A DNA stretch of 7,452 nt, from contig JAFAFF010000296.1 in NCBI GenBank assembly GCA_023423605.1, forward strand, positions 1 to 7,452. The letters run 5' to 3'. The notes beneath the pieces are model-generated. The model was not told the DNA's origin. It saw only the letters and a program-made list of their open reading frames with translations, and ran no database searches. Position numbers and translations under genes: made by a program. The stretch's first letter is position 1, and each line of letters opens with the position of its first letter. Positions 1 to 6,666 of the stretch are shown here, one piece after another. Source of the stretch: Pseudomonadota bacterium. GTDB lineage: Bacteria; Pseudomonadota; Gammaproteobacteria; Xanthomonadales; Xanthomonadaceae.

Positions 1-16
1 CCTCCAGGAGACATCG

Positions 17-424
17 ATGGGATTCATTACTGAGTTCAAGGAATTCGCCACCCGCGGCAACGTGATCGATCTCGCGGTCGGCGTGGTGATCGGCGCCGCA
101 TTCGGCAAGATCGTCACGGCGCTGGTCGAGAAGATCATCATGCCGCCGCTGGGCTGGGTGATCGGCCAGGTGGATTTCTCGGATCTTGCATGGACCCTGG
201 CCCCGGCGCGTGTCGCGGCGGATGGCACCGAGATTCCGGCGGTGGTCATCGGCTATGGCGATTTCATCAACACCGTGATCCAGTTCGTGATCGTGGCGTT
301 CGCCATCTTCCTGGTGATCAAGGGCATCAACCGTCTTTCGCGCAAGAAGGAAGAAGCACCCGCCCCGGGCCCGAGCGAAGAAGTGCTGCTGCTGCGCGAG
401 ATCCGCGACAACCTCAAATCGTAA
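17..424 (+). CDS. mscL: Large-conductance mechanosensitive channel MscL
   Basis: This inner-membrane channel opens under membrane tension and releases solutes during hypo-osmotic shock; the family works as a homopentamer. The 135 residues are close to the 136 of E. coli MscL and align along the whole length. An amphipathic N-terminus (FKEFATRGN) leads into TM1 at about residues 15-45, with the pore motif [17 protein letters not shown] and the IIMPPLG end. L19 and V23 fall at the hydrophobic gate positions. A periplasmic loop covers about 46-78 and TM2 about 79-105 ([18 protein letters not shown]). The basic RLSRKKEE cluster and the C-terminal helix [13 protein letters not shown], which forms the cytoplasmic bundle, are both present. 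The start is supported by AGGAG at 6-10, six bases upstream of the ATG. Nothing looks truncated. The promoter lies outside the window. Confidence 0.97.
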   Translation: MGFITEFKEFATRGNVIDLAVGVVIGAAFGKIVTALVEKIIMPPLGWVIGQVDFSDLAWTLAPARVAADGTEIPAVVIGYGDFINTVIQFVIVAFAIFLVIKGINRLSRKKEEAPAPGPSEEVLLLREIRDNLKS

Positions 425-428
425 GCGT

Positions 429-450
429 GTAGCGCCGGGCTCTGCCCGGC
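429..450 (+). repeat. SMAG (GTAG-type REP) hairpin, single copy
   Basis: A 22-base element starts with GTAG and contains the palindrome GCCGGGC-TCT-GCCCGGC. It begins 4 bases after the mscL stop codon. The head tetranucleotide and stem match the SMAG repeats known from Stenotrophomonas maltophilia, a REP-like family thought to be mobilised by RAYT-type transposases. No such transposase is in the window. Lying just behind a stop codon, the hairpin could protect the mscL mRNA 3' end or aid termination; that role is inferred. Confidence 0.85.
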
Positions 451-474
451 TGGAACGGGAACCCCACGCGCCAC

Positions 475-534
475 GTAGCGCCGGGCTCTGCCCGGCCGAA
501 GCACCACTCGCAGCGGGGCAGAGCCCCGCTCTAC
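475..534. repeat. SMAG inverted dimer, copy 1
   Basis: A plus-oriented GTAG hairpin (475-496) is followed, after a 16-base spacer, by an inverted copy (513-534) that ends in CTAC, the complement of the GTAG head. The left stem is GCCGGGC/GCCCGGC and the right stem is GCGGGGC/GCCCCGC, so the two halves are related variants. Such facing pairs are the usual dimeric arrangement of SMAG elements and can fold as two small hairpins or one long one. Confidence 0.85.
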
Positions 535-552
535 GGAAACCCCATGCACCAC

Positions 553-612
553 GTAGCGCCGGGCTCTGCCCGGCTGATGCACCACGCGCAGCGGGGCAGA
601 GCCCCGCTCTAC
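553..612. repeat. SMAG inverted dimer, copy 2
   Basis: This second facing pair has hairpins at 553-574 and 591-612, exactly 78 bases downstream of copy 1 in both arms. The hairpin sequences match those of copy 1, and the spacer between the arms differs at only a few bases. This indicates a tandem duplication of a 78-base unit rather than two independent insertions. Confidence 0.85.
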
Positions 613-632
613 GAATTCACGCGCCACGCGGA

Positions 633-660
633 TTTCCGGCACGGATGTTTTACTGATATA
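633..660 (+). promoter_or_regulatory. Possible promoter of the M28 peptidase gene
   Basis: The AT-richer stretch between the SMAG cluster and the peptidase gene contains GATATA (655-660), which resembles a -10 box. A weak -35-like TTTCCG lies at 633-638 with a 16-base spacer. It sits about 90 bases upstream of the chosen ATG. The match is modest, so this is only the best candidate in the 425-751 gap, which otherwise holds the SMAG repeats. Confidence 0.25.
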
Positions 661-751
661 GGCCTTTTCCGGCGACCATGACCTGGGGCCCATGCGCGCG
701 TCGATGACGCTGCTAAGCTCTGACGCTTATGCCCTGCTGCTGGAGTCGTCC

Positions 752-2173
752 ATGCGTCGCCGCGTCCTTGCCATCGCTTCGTCCCTTGCCCTCCTCGCCT
801 CGCCGGCCTTTGCGGCCCCGCGCGCCACCACGCTGCCGCCGGCCTCGCTGGATGTCGCCGCGCAGCTGCGCGAACAGGCGCTGGCCGACGACACCGGCTG
901 GAAAGTGGTGGAATCACTGACCACCGAAATCGGCCCCCGTATCGCCGGCAGCGAAGCCGACGCGCGCGCCGTTGCCTGGGCCGAAGCCCGCTTCAAGGCC
1001 CTGGGCTTCGACAAGGTCTGGAAGGAACCGGTCACTTTCCCGAAATGGGAGCGCCGCAGCGAAAACGCTGCCGTGGTCGGCGCCCATGCCCAGCCGCTGG
1101 CGATCACCGCACTGGGCGGCAGCCCGGGTGGCTCGGTGCAGGCTGAAGTGGTGCGCTTCGCCGATCTGGCCGCGCTGCAGGCAGCACCCGCCGGCTCGCT
1201 GCAGGGCAAGATCGCCTTCGTTGATTACCAGATGCTGCCCTACCGCGATGGCCGCGATTACGGCCGTGGCGGCGCCATCCGCAGCAAGGGTCCATCCGAA
1301 GCGATCCGCAAGGGTGCGGTCGGCTTCCTGATGCGTTCGGCCGGCACGGATTCCCATCGCGTGCCGCATACCGGCATCACCCGTTATGACGACGGCCTGA
1401 CCCCGGTGCCATCGGCCGCCCTGTCGGTGCCCGATGCCGACCAGCTGGCACGGCTGGTGGCCCGCGGCAGCACGACGGTGAAACTGGCCCTGGACTGCGG
1501 CTGGGATGGGAAGGCGACCTCCTACAACGTGATCGGCGAAATCACCGGTCGTTCGCTGCCCAAGGAAGTGGTGGTCATCGGCGGGCATCTGGATTCCTGG
1601 GACCTGGGCACCGGTGCCATCGACGATGCGGCCGGCGTGGGCATCACCATGGCGGCCGGGCACCTCATCGGCCAGCTGAAGCAGGCACCCAAGCGCACCA
1701 TCCGCGTCGTCGCGTTCGCCAATGAAGAACAGGGGCTGTACGGTGGCAAGGCCTATGCCGAGGCGCATGCCAAGGACATCGTGCAGCACCAGCTGGCGGC
1801 GGAAAGCGACTTCGGCGCGGGCAGGATCTATGCCTTCAATACCGGCTCGCCGAATCCGGAAGGCTCGCGCGAGGCGACCCGGCAGATCGCCGAAGTGCTC
1901 AAGCCGCTGGGAATCGAGTACGCGCCCGACAAGGGCGGTCCGGGCCCGGATGTCGGCCCGCTGGCCGCCAAGGGCGGCGCATGGGCGTGGCTGGCACAGG
2001 ACGGGACCGATTACTTCCATCTGCACCACACGGCCGACGACACCCTGGACAAGATCGACCCGAAGGCGCTGGCGCAGAACGTGGCCGCGTATACGGTGTT
2101 TGCGTATCTGGCCGCCGATGCCGATGGCGGCTTCGGCAGTGAAGCCAAGGCCACCGTGCCGCCAAGCGAATAA
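752..2173 (+). CDS. Secreted zinc-dependent M28 family peptidase
   Basis: This is probably an exported aminopeptidase or carboxypeptidase-Q-like enzyme that uses two zinc ions. The precursor has 473 residues. The N-terminus MRRRVLAIASSLALLASPAFA is a typical signal peptide with cleavage after AFA, so the enzyme should be periplasmic or secreted. A PA-like insert covers about residues 130-250. The catalytic part follows and shows all expected M28 ligands: H279 and D281 in GGHLDSWDLG, the D291-D292 pair in GAIDDAAG, E325-E326 in NEEQG, D353 in ESDFG, and H426 in HLHHTADDTLDKID. The ATG at 752 was chosen because the signal peptide begins there and GGAG (742-745) lies six bases upstream. An in-frame ATG at 692 would add 20 residues in front of the signal peptide. 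The gene stands alone. The exact substrate cannot be read from the sequence. Confidence 0.92.
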   Translation: MRRRVLAIASSLALLASPAFAAPRATTLPPASLDVAAQLREQALADDTGWKVVESLTTEIGPRIAGSEADARAVAWAEARFKALGFDKVWKEPVTFPKWERRSENAAVVGAHAQPLAITALGGSPGGSVQAEVVRFADLAALQAAPAGSLQGKIAFVDYQMLPYRDGRDYGRGGAIRSKGPSEAIRKGAVGFLMRSAGTDSHRVPHTGITRYDDGLTPVPSAALSVPDADQLARLVARGSTTVKLALDCGWDGKATSYNVIGEITGRSLPKEVVVIGGHLDSWDLGTGAIDDAAGVGITMAAGHLIGQLKQAPKRTIRVVAFANEEQGLYGGKAYAEAHAKDIVQHQLAAESDFGAGRIYAFNTGSPNPEGSREATRQIAEVLKPLGIEYAPDKGGPGPDVGPLAAKGGAWAWLAQDGTDYFHLHHTADDTLDKIDPKALAQNVAAYTVFAYLAADADGGFGSEAKATVPPSE

Positions 2174-2190
2174 GCACTACGCAAGAACGC

Positions 2191-2222
2191 GGGGTAAGCC
2201 GACCCATCAGTCGGCTTATCCC
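2191..2222 (+). terminator. Strong hairpin behind the M28 peptidase gene
   Basis: A perfect 9-bp stem TAAGCCGAC/GTCGGCTTA with the loop CCATCA is extended by four further pairs (GGGG against TCCC, one of them G-T). It begins 18 bases after the peptidase stop codon. No T-run follows on either strand, so it may be a weak terminator or an mRNA 3'-end stabiliser rather than a classic Rho-independent terminator. Confidence 0.45.
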
Positions 2223-2546
2223 TGCTGCCTGCATCGAGCATGTCGCGATGCACCTCAGCAATACATGAAATTAGGCGTGGGAAAAATCTGACCGGACTGC
2301 CTTTTTCACCGTGTATCGGGAAGGCTTCCGTCGTCATGGGAATCCCGTTGACGCGCACATTCCCGGCTGTCCGATGAATACAACGGCAGCGCGCTCCCTG
2401 CGACGCCGGCTCCCGCTCAGCATCGCTCCTGCCAGACGCAGCCGAGCTGCCTGCCTGGCAGCGGACCGGCCTGGCCCCGTCTCAACGGCGCCCTTCGCAG
2501 TCTCCGCTCCACTGCAGCGTTGCCGCCTTCACAGGAGCATCAACCG
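2223..2546 (+). other. Leader region of the YcaO-like gene with an unproven small ORF
   Basis: No known gene is seen here. A 7-bp inverted repeat TGCATCG/CGATGCA lies at 2230-2252. TTGACG at 2348-2353 is a good -35-like box, but no convincing -10 box follows at normal spacing. An ORF of 58 codons runs from ATG 2374 to TGA 2550. It overlaps the YcaO-like start in an ATGA arrangement (2547-2550), as in coupled genes. Against it, there is no clear ribosome-binding site, it uses several codons that are rare among its neighbours (AGA, CGA, AGG), and its product is an Arg/Ala/Pro-rich peptide with two Cys and no known motif. Confidence 0.3.
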
Positions 2547-3860
2547 ATGAATGCACGCCCACTTCCCATGACTTCGGCGCCCATCGCGGACGTCGCCTCG
2601 CTCGAATGCGAGATTCCGTACATCGCAGCAATCGAAGCAGGCAGGCGGATCGCCCACTCCCTGCAGCTGGAGGTCGAAGACATTCCACTGGATGAACAAG
2701 GCATCCATCTGCACCTGGCCCGCCTGGCGACTACTGCGCGACTCGGCTACGACATCGAAACCTGTGGTTCGGGCATGGATTGCCCGCAGGCCATCCGCGC
2801 CAGCCTGTACCCGGCCATCGCCCGCCTCTGCCAGGCCGATTACGCCCAGACACTTCCCTGTACCCGCATGGCGGTGAAGGATTATCTCAAGCTGCCCGGC
2901 GTGGAAACCGCATTTCCGGAGTTGGTGCCGTTGATCGCCCGCCAGCCGGAACGCACGCTGGCCACGGTGACCTTCCAGTCGCTGTTGGCGAACCGGACGC
3001 TGTGCGTCCCGCTGGCGCTGGTGAACCCGGCTTTCCTGCAGGACCTCGAACAGGGCGACGCGCCGAAGGACATCGCCGATGATTTCGACTACAGCCTGCT
3101 ACGCAGGTACAGCAGCAGCCAGGGCCTTGCCGCCGGTGCCACGCCGGACGAAGCCCTGCTGCAGGGCCTGCTGTCGGCACAGGAATGGGTGTCCGCAAGC
3201 CGCTTCGCCGTGCAGGGTGTCACCCTGCGTCAACGTGCCTGGCTGCAACGCGTGGATGAAGAGAGCCTGCCCACGCAGATCCAGTCGCTCGTGGACATGG
3301 CCACGCAGCGTCTGCACCAGCCCATCCATCTGTTCGATGTCGCCGGCCCCACGGCAGTTCCTACCTATCTTGCCTGCGCGCTGGGCGACACCCCGGCAAC
3401 ACGCGTCGTCAGCGTGGGTGCCGGTTCCACCGCGGAACATGCCGCAACACGTGCCGTGCGACGGCTGCTGGAGATGCAGGCGTTCATGGCATGGAAGCAG
3501 GAGAACACAGGCGGACAGGCAGACGGCACATCCCGGCCCATCCGGAAGGATCATCGGCCGTTCCCGTTCCAGCAACTGGCGGAGATCATCGAACAGGAAA
3601 GCCATGACACGGTTTCCTTCCACACCCGGACGGTGGCGTTGCCACCCACCCTGCGTGGGCGCATCGAACACTTGTGCGGCAGCTTCGCTGAAAGCGGCCT
3701 CACGCCGTGGCAGGCACGGCTGCAGATGGCCGGAGACCGGCAGGAGATCGCCTGCGTGCAGGTACTGCTGGCGCCGCTGGATGCCGACGGTCTGGCACTC
3801 CAGGGCCTGCCGATGACCTCATCCTTCGCGGTCCGGGACGAAGCCGCCAACCAGGGCTGA
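2547..3860 (+). CDS. YcaO-domain protein with degenerate nucleotide-binding motifs
   Basis: YcaO enzymes use ATP to activate peptide backbone amides (azoline, thioamide or amidine formation), often in RiPP pathways, or to assist RimO-dependent ribosomal protein S12 modification. The 437 residues show the order of YcaO signatures: GSGMDCPQAIRASLYPAIAR (74-93), GLAAGATPDEALLQGLLSAQ (193-212), a VPTYLACA strand (271-278), GAGSTAEHAATRAVRRLLE (291-309), and a late GLTPWQ...VQVLLAPL segment (384-411). By my alignment the usual EAIER of the first motif is PAIAR (P89, A92). In Ex3Qx3ExxER, E202, Q206 and E213 remain, but S210 and W214 replace Glu and Arg. The RAxxExxQ motif has R306 and E309. No C-terminal PxPxP tail is seen. 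Cys are frequent near the N-terminus (21, 73, 79, 95, 105). AGGAG at 2533-2537 supports the ATG at 2547; a TTG at 2520 is a poorer start. No partner cyclodehydratase or dehydrogenase gene is adjacent. Confidence 0.7.
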   Translation: MNARPLPMTSAPIADVASLECEIPYIAAIEAGRRIAHSLQLEVEDIPLDEQGIHLHLARLATTARLGYDIETCGSGMDCPQAIRASLYPAIARLCQADYAQTLPCTRMAVKDYLKLPGVETAFPELVPLIARQPERTLATVTFQSLLANRTLCVPLALVNPAFLQDLEQGDAPKDIADDFDYSLLRRYSSSQGLAAGATPDEALLQGLLSAQEWVSASRFAVQGVTLRQRAWLQRVDEESLPTQIQSLVDMATQRLHQPIHLFDVAGPTAVPTYLACALGDTPATRVVSVGAGSTAEHAATRAVRRLLEMQAFMAWKQENTGGQADGTSRPIRKDHRPFPFQQLAEIIEQESHDTVSFHTRTVALPPTLRGRIEHLCGSFAESGLTPWQARLQMAGDRQEIACVQVLLAPLDADGLALQGLPMTSSFAVRDEAANQG

Positions 3861-3875
3861 GGGCGCACGGGAAAA

Positions 3876-3900
3876 AGCCCGGCCGCGATGCGGCCGGGTT
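3876..3900. terminator. Intrinsic terminator between convergent genes, stronger on the minus strand
   Basis: A 9-bp perfect GC stem, CCCGGCCGC (3878-3886) with GCGGCCGGG (3890-3898) and a GAT loop, is extended by one G-T and one A-T pair. An A5 run at 3872-3876 becomes T5 directly after the stem on the minus strand, giving a classic Rho-independent terminator for the symporter/methyltransferase unit. On the plus strand it lies 15 bases behind the YcaO-like stop codon but is followed by only TT, so termination in that direction would be weaker. Confidence 0.75.
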
Positions 3901-3906
3901 GCCGCA

Positions 3907-3932
3907 ACGACCCATCCCACGCGGTGGGTCGT
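3907..3932. repeat. Hairpin next to the convergent terminator
   Basis: ACGACCCA (3907-3914) pairs perfectly with TGGGTCGT (3925-3932) around a 10-base loop. An alternative inner stem CCCAC/GTGGG (3916-3920 with 3924-3928) would compete with it. No T-run follows. It lies between the terminator and the three-way-junction segment and may belong to the same folded RNA. Confidence 0.5.
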
Positions 3933-3941
3933 GTGTACTGG

Positions 3942-4020
3942 ACACGCCGGCCAACTCCCTTGTCTCTAACCTGGTCCGCAAGGGTGTTGGCTTACTGTCG
4001 TCCCACGGGACGACGCGTGT
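3942..4020 (-). ncRNA. Candidate structured RNA, three-way junction
   Basis: This 79-base segment folds on paper into three stems. P1 is ACACGC (3942-3947) with GCGTGT (4015-4020). P2 is GCCAACTCCCTTG (3950-3962) with CAAGGGTGTTGGC (3979-3991), twelve pairs around one mismatch with a 16-base loop. P3 is GTCGTCC (3997-4003) with GGACGAC (4008-4014), closed by a four-base loop. P1 and P3 abut with no unpaired base and could stack. The minus strand is preferred because the hairpin at 3907-3932 and the T5 terminator lie downstream in that direction, as for a small RNA or structured 3' UTR of the methyltransferase gene. No clear promoter is seen, and I do not recognise a known RNA family. A plus-strand element or a DNA repeat remains possible. 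Confidence 0.4.
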
Positions 4021-4045
4021 TATCGGTAAATCATGGAGCCTGGGG

Positions 4046-4873
4046 TCAGGAACTTCGCAGACGCGCCCATTGTGCGAGCAGCACGGCGGTGGCCGACGCG
4101 ACATTCAGGCTTTCCACCGCACCACTGCCGGGAATTGACACCTGCTGGTCGCACTGCGTGGCCAGGCTGCGGTCCATGCCCTCGCCTTCGGCACCCATCA
4201 CGTACACCAGCCGTTCGGGCAGCGATGCGGAGAACACGTTGTCGCCGCCCTGCACCAGGGTCGCGGCCAGGCCGAAACCGGCACCACGCAGCTGGGTGAT
4301 GGCCTGTGCTGCGTCCGGCAGGCGGACCAGCGGCACGGCTTCGGCGCCCCCTTCGGCCACCCGCGCCGCCGCACCGGAAATGCCCAGCGTGCTGTCCGCA
4401 GGCAGCAGCAGGCCGGCGACGCCGAAATGCGCCGCCGAACGGAGAATCGCCCCCAGGTTGTGCGGATTGCCGATCCCATCCAGCCACAGCGCCAGCACCG
4501 GGCCGCTGGGCAGCTGGCGCAACCATGCGTCCAATGCCAGCACCGGCGCACGCTGCACATCGGCCACCACGCCTTCGTGATGCGTGGTGCCGGACAGCTT
4601 GTTGAGGTCTCCGTCTTCCACCACGCGATAACCCACGCGGTTGGCCACGCACCACTTCAACAGCGGCTGCATGCGCGGAATCAACGCCTCCAGCAGATAC
4701 AGCTTGCGCAGTGCCTGGGGACGCTGCTTGAAGGCGGCCAGCACGGCGTTGACGCCGAACAGGCGCAGTTCATCACCATGATTGCGGCCGCCGGCCGCTG
4801 CTTCGGCACGCGGCAAGGGGGTGGCACGCGGGGGCCGCGCGGACGGGCGACGATTGTTCCAGGGATTGCTCAC
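4046..4873 (-). CDS. SpoU/TrmH-family RNA 2'-O-methyltransferase, YfiF-like
   Basis: This cytosolic SAM-dependent enzyme methylates a ribose 2'-OH in rRNA or tRNA. The 275 residues have a basic, disordered N-terminal tail (1-35), then an L30e-like substrate-binding domain (about 36-110, LRLFGVNAVLAAF to THHEGVVADV). The SPOUT knotted domain follows: motif 1 NPHNLGAILRSAAHFGV (136-152, with N139 and R145), motif 2 VMGAEGEGM (225-233) and motif 3 SIPGSGAVESLNVASA (246-261). SGAAARVAEGGAE (166-178) and the NPHNLG/AHFGV wording resemble E. coli YfiF more than RlmB, so the substrate is uncertain. Unlike YfiF as I recall it, motif 3 keeps the standard ESLN. The start is GTG, directly after the TAA stop of the symporter gene; AGGAA about 9 bases upstream, inside that gene, could serve it. 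This points to one transcript and translational coupling. Confidence 0.9.
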   Translation of the reverse strand: MSNPWNNRRPSARPPRATPLPRAEAAAGGRNHGDELRLFGVNAVLAAFKQRPQALRKLYLLEALIPRMQPLLKWCVANRVGYRVVEDGDLNKLSGTTHHEGVVADVQRAPVLALDAWLRQLPSGPVLALWLDGIGNPHNLGAILRSAAHFGVAGLLLPADSTLGISGAAARVAEGGAEAVPLVRLPDAAQAITQLRGAGFGLAATLVQGGDNVFSASLPERLVYVMGAEGEGMDRSLATQCDQQVSIPGSGAVESLNVASATAVLLAQWARLRSS

Positions 4874-6379
4874 TTACGCAGCTTCCTGTTTCTTCTGCCA
4901 GAAATCGGCATTCCTGATACCCAGCGCAACCGGATCGAAGGTCGGGTCCAGCCCCAGCTTCTTCTGCCGTTCGTAGTCGCGCAGGGCCAGCATCGCCGGT
5001 TTCTGCACGATCAGGATGGCAACGATGTTCAGCCACGCCATCAGGCCCACGCCGATGTCGCCCAGCGCCCAGGCCATCTGTGCATTGTGGAAGGCCCCGA
5101 ACACCACCATGCCGATGATGCCCAGGCGCAGCACCAGCACCGTCAGCGGACGCTTGGCGTTGTGGTTGATGTAGCTGAGGTTGGTTTCGGCCATGTAGTA
5201 GTAGGCCATGATGGTGGTGAAGGCGAAGAAGAAGATCGCGATGGCCACGAACGCCGCGCCCCAGCCCGGCAGTGCGCTTTCAACGGCGGCCTGCGCATAG
5301 CCGGCACCTTCTGCGATACCGGCCAGGCCCATGAACACCGGCTCGGCACCGGCAACCGGCGAATAGACGTTGTAGGTCCCCGCCGCCAGGATCAGGAAGG
5401 CGGTGGCGGTGCACACCATCATGGTATCGAAATAGACCGCGAAGGCCTGCACGTAGCCCTGTTTGGCCGGATGCGAGACTTCAGAAGCCGCCGCTGCGTG
5501 TGGCGCGGTACCCTGTCCTGCTTCGTTGGCGTAGATGCCGCGCTTGACGCCCCATTCCACCGCCAGACCCATCATCGCGCCGAACGCGGCATGCGTGCCG
5601 AAGGCGCTCTTGAAGATGATGCTGAACATCTCCGGCACGCGCTCGGCGTTGAGGATCATGATCACGATGGCCATGATGATGAAACCGGCGGCCATGAACG
5701 GCACCACGATCTCGGCGAAGGTGGCGATGCGCTTGACGCCGCCGAAGATCACCACGCCCAGCAGCAGGGCGACTCCGATGCCGATGCCCAGCTTCAGCGC
5801 CTGCACCGATTCCATGCCGAATACCTGGCCGTCCAGCGGACCGCACAGCGCGGTGCCACGGCAGGAGTTGATGATGCTGTCGGCGATGGCGTTGGCCTGC
5901 ACGCCCGGCATCAGGAAGCCGGCGGCGATGATCGTGGCCAGTGCAAAGGCCAGTGCATACCACTTCAGGCCCATGGCCTTTTCGATGTAATACGCCGGGC
6001 CGCCACGGTAGCGGCCTTCGGCGTCCTTGGTCTTGTAGATCTGCGCCAGGGTGCATTCGATGTAGGAGGTGGAAGCGCCGAGGAAGCCCATCACCCACAT
6101 CCAGAAGATGGCGCCGGGACCGCCAAAGGCGATGGCGGTGGCGACACCGGCGATGTTGCCGATGCCCATGCGCCCGGCCATGGACATGGCCAGCGCCTGG
6201 AACGACGAGACGCCCGCGTCGGACTTTTCGCCCCGGACGGTAAGGCGGCACATCTCGAGGAACCCGCGGATCTGCATGAAGCGGGTGCGGACGCTGAAGA
6301 ACAGACCGGCGCCCAGGCACATGAAGATCAGCGCCTTGCTCCAGATGATGCTGTTGATGAAATGTACGGTTGCTTCCAC
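4874..6379 (-). CDS. Alanine/glycine:sodium symporter (AGCS family)
   Basis: This inner-membrane carrier takes up alanine and/or glycine with Na+ (or H+). The 501 residues match family length and have about eleven hydrophobic segments. Family signatures are present in order: GRMGIGNIAGVATAIAFGGP (69-88), GASTSYIECTLAQIYK (101-116), GGPAYYIEKAMG (126-137), and the highly characteristic GVKRGIYANEAGQGTAPHAA (277-296). The start is taken as the GTG at 6379, because GGAGAG (minus strand, 6390-6385) lies five bases upstream and the family N-terminus begins close to it. A longer reading back to 6463 would add 28 polar residues not expected in this family. The gene is first in a unit with the YfiF-like methyltransferase. 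Upstream lies a long repeat block instead of another gene. No glycine riboswitch is evident. Confidence 0.93.
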   Translation of the reverse strand: MEATVHFINSIIWSKALIFMCLGAGLFFSVRTRFMQIRGFLEMCRLTVRGEKSDAGVSSFQALAMSMAGRMGIGNIAGVATAIAFGGPGAIFWMWVMGFLGASTSYIECTLAQIYKTKDAEGRYRGGPAYYIEKAMGLKWYALAFALATIIAAGFLMPGVQANAIADSIINSCRGTALCGPLDGQVFGMESVQALKLGIGIGVALLLGVVIFGGVKRIATFAEIVVPFMAAGFIIMAIVIMILNAERVPEMFSIIFKSAFGTHAAFGAMMGLAVEWGVKRGIYANEAGQGTAPHAAAASEVSHPAKQGYVQAFAVYFDTMMVCTATAFLILAAGTYNVYSPVAGAEPVFMGLAGIAEGAGYAQAAVESALPGWGAAFVAIAIFFFAFTTIMAYYYMAETNLSYINHNAKRPLTVLVLRLGIIGMVVFGAFHNAQMAWALGDIGVGLMAWLNIVAILIVQKPAMLALRDYERQKKLGLDPTFDPVALGIRNADFWQKKQEAA

Positions 6380-6384
6380 GCGCT

Positions 6385-6390
6385 CTCTCC
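6385..6390 (-). promoter_or_regulatory. Ribosome-binding site fixing the GTG start of the symporter
   Basis: GGAGAG on the minus strand lies five bases before the GTG at 6379. It is the reason for preferring this start over the longer reading frame that opens at 6463. Confidence 0.75.
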
Positions 6391-6502
6391 AGTCGGCGGA
6401 AAATAAGGACGTCCCGTCGGCTGAAGGGAACCGCTCCGATTCTCGCTGATCGCAGCCTTCCAAGGTAGGGCCAGGCCACGATTGGCTTGCATTCAGCGAT
6501 CA

Positions 6503-6580
6503 TCGGTGGGTCACGACCGCTTCGATGGGATCAGGGCCCCGGTGGTGGGCCACTACCCCCTCGGTGGTGGAACACGACTG
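6503..6580 (+). repeat. Direct copies of the GGTGGGTCACGACC motif, outer group
   Basis: A full copy (TCGGTGGGTCACGACCG, 6503-6519) is followed by diverged copies at about 6539-6559 (GGTGGTGGGCCACTACC) and 6561-6580 (GGTGGTGGAACACGACT). The same motif returns intact at 6583-6599 and 6752-6768 as the left arm of each long inverted repeat, and in a slightly altered form at 6736-6748. The spacing is irregular. No protein-coding frame explains the pattern. Confidence 0.7.
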
Positions 6581-6584
6581 CCTC

Positions 6585-6666
6585 GGTGGGTCACGACCGT
6601 TGATCGTGACTGCTGGAACCTTGCATGACCGGATGAAGCGGTGACGACCAACGGTCGTCACCCACC
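6585..6666. repeat. Long inverted repeat, unit A
   Basis: The left arm (6585-6610) pairs with the right arm (6641-6666) at 23 of 26 positions around a 30-base loop. The right arm alone also forms a perfect 10-bp hairpin, GGTGACGACC (6640-6649) with GGTCGTCACC (6653-6662) and the loop AAC. The same arms occur in unit B. The surrounding 107-base segment (6581-6687) is about 93 percent identical to 6750-6857. Confidence 0.85.

Noticed and set aside
253..693. A minus-strand frame with repeated VERGSAPLRVV-type segments
   Set aside because: The protein repeats are only the translation of the SMAG hairpins, and the frame runs into mscL.
914..2029. A 371-codon minus-strand reading frame opposite the M28 peptidase
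   Set aside because: It lies wholly inside a gene with a complete signal peptide and all metal ligands; it is an antisense shadow.
3942..4020. An integron attC site, suggested by the CCAAC/GTTGG arms
   Set aside because: The RYYYAAC and GTTRRRY core sites do not match, and there is no integrase or cassette nearby.
4427..6406. A 659-codon plus-strand reading frame, rich in His, Gln and Gly, opposite the symporter and methyltransferase genes
   Set aside because: It is antisense to two well-supported genes. High-GC DNA with strong third-position bias commonly leaves such long open frames, and its composition matches no known protein type.
6380..6500. A glycine riboswitch upstream of the symporter
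   Set aside because: The conserved glycine-aptamer core could not be found on the minus strand in this leader.
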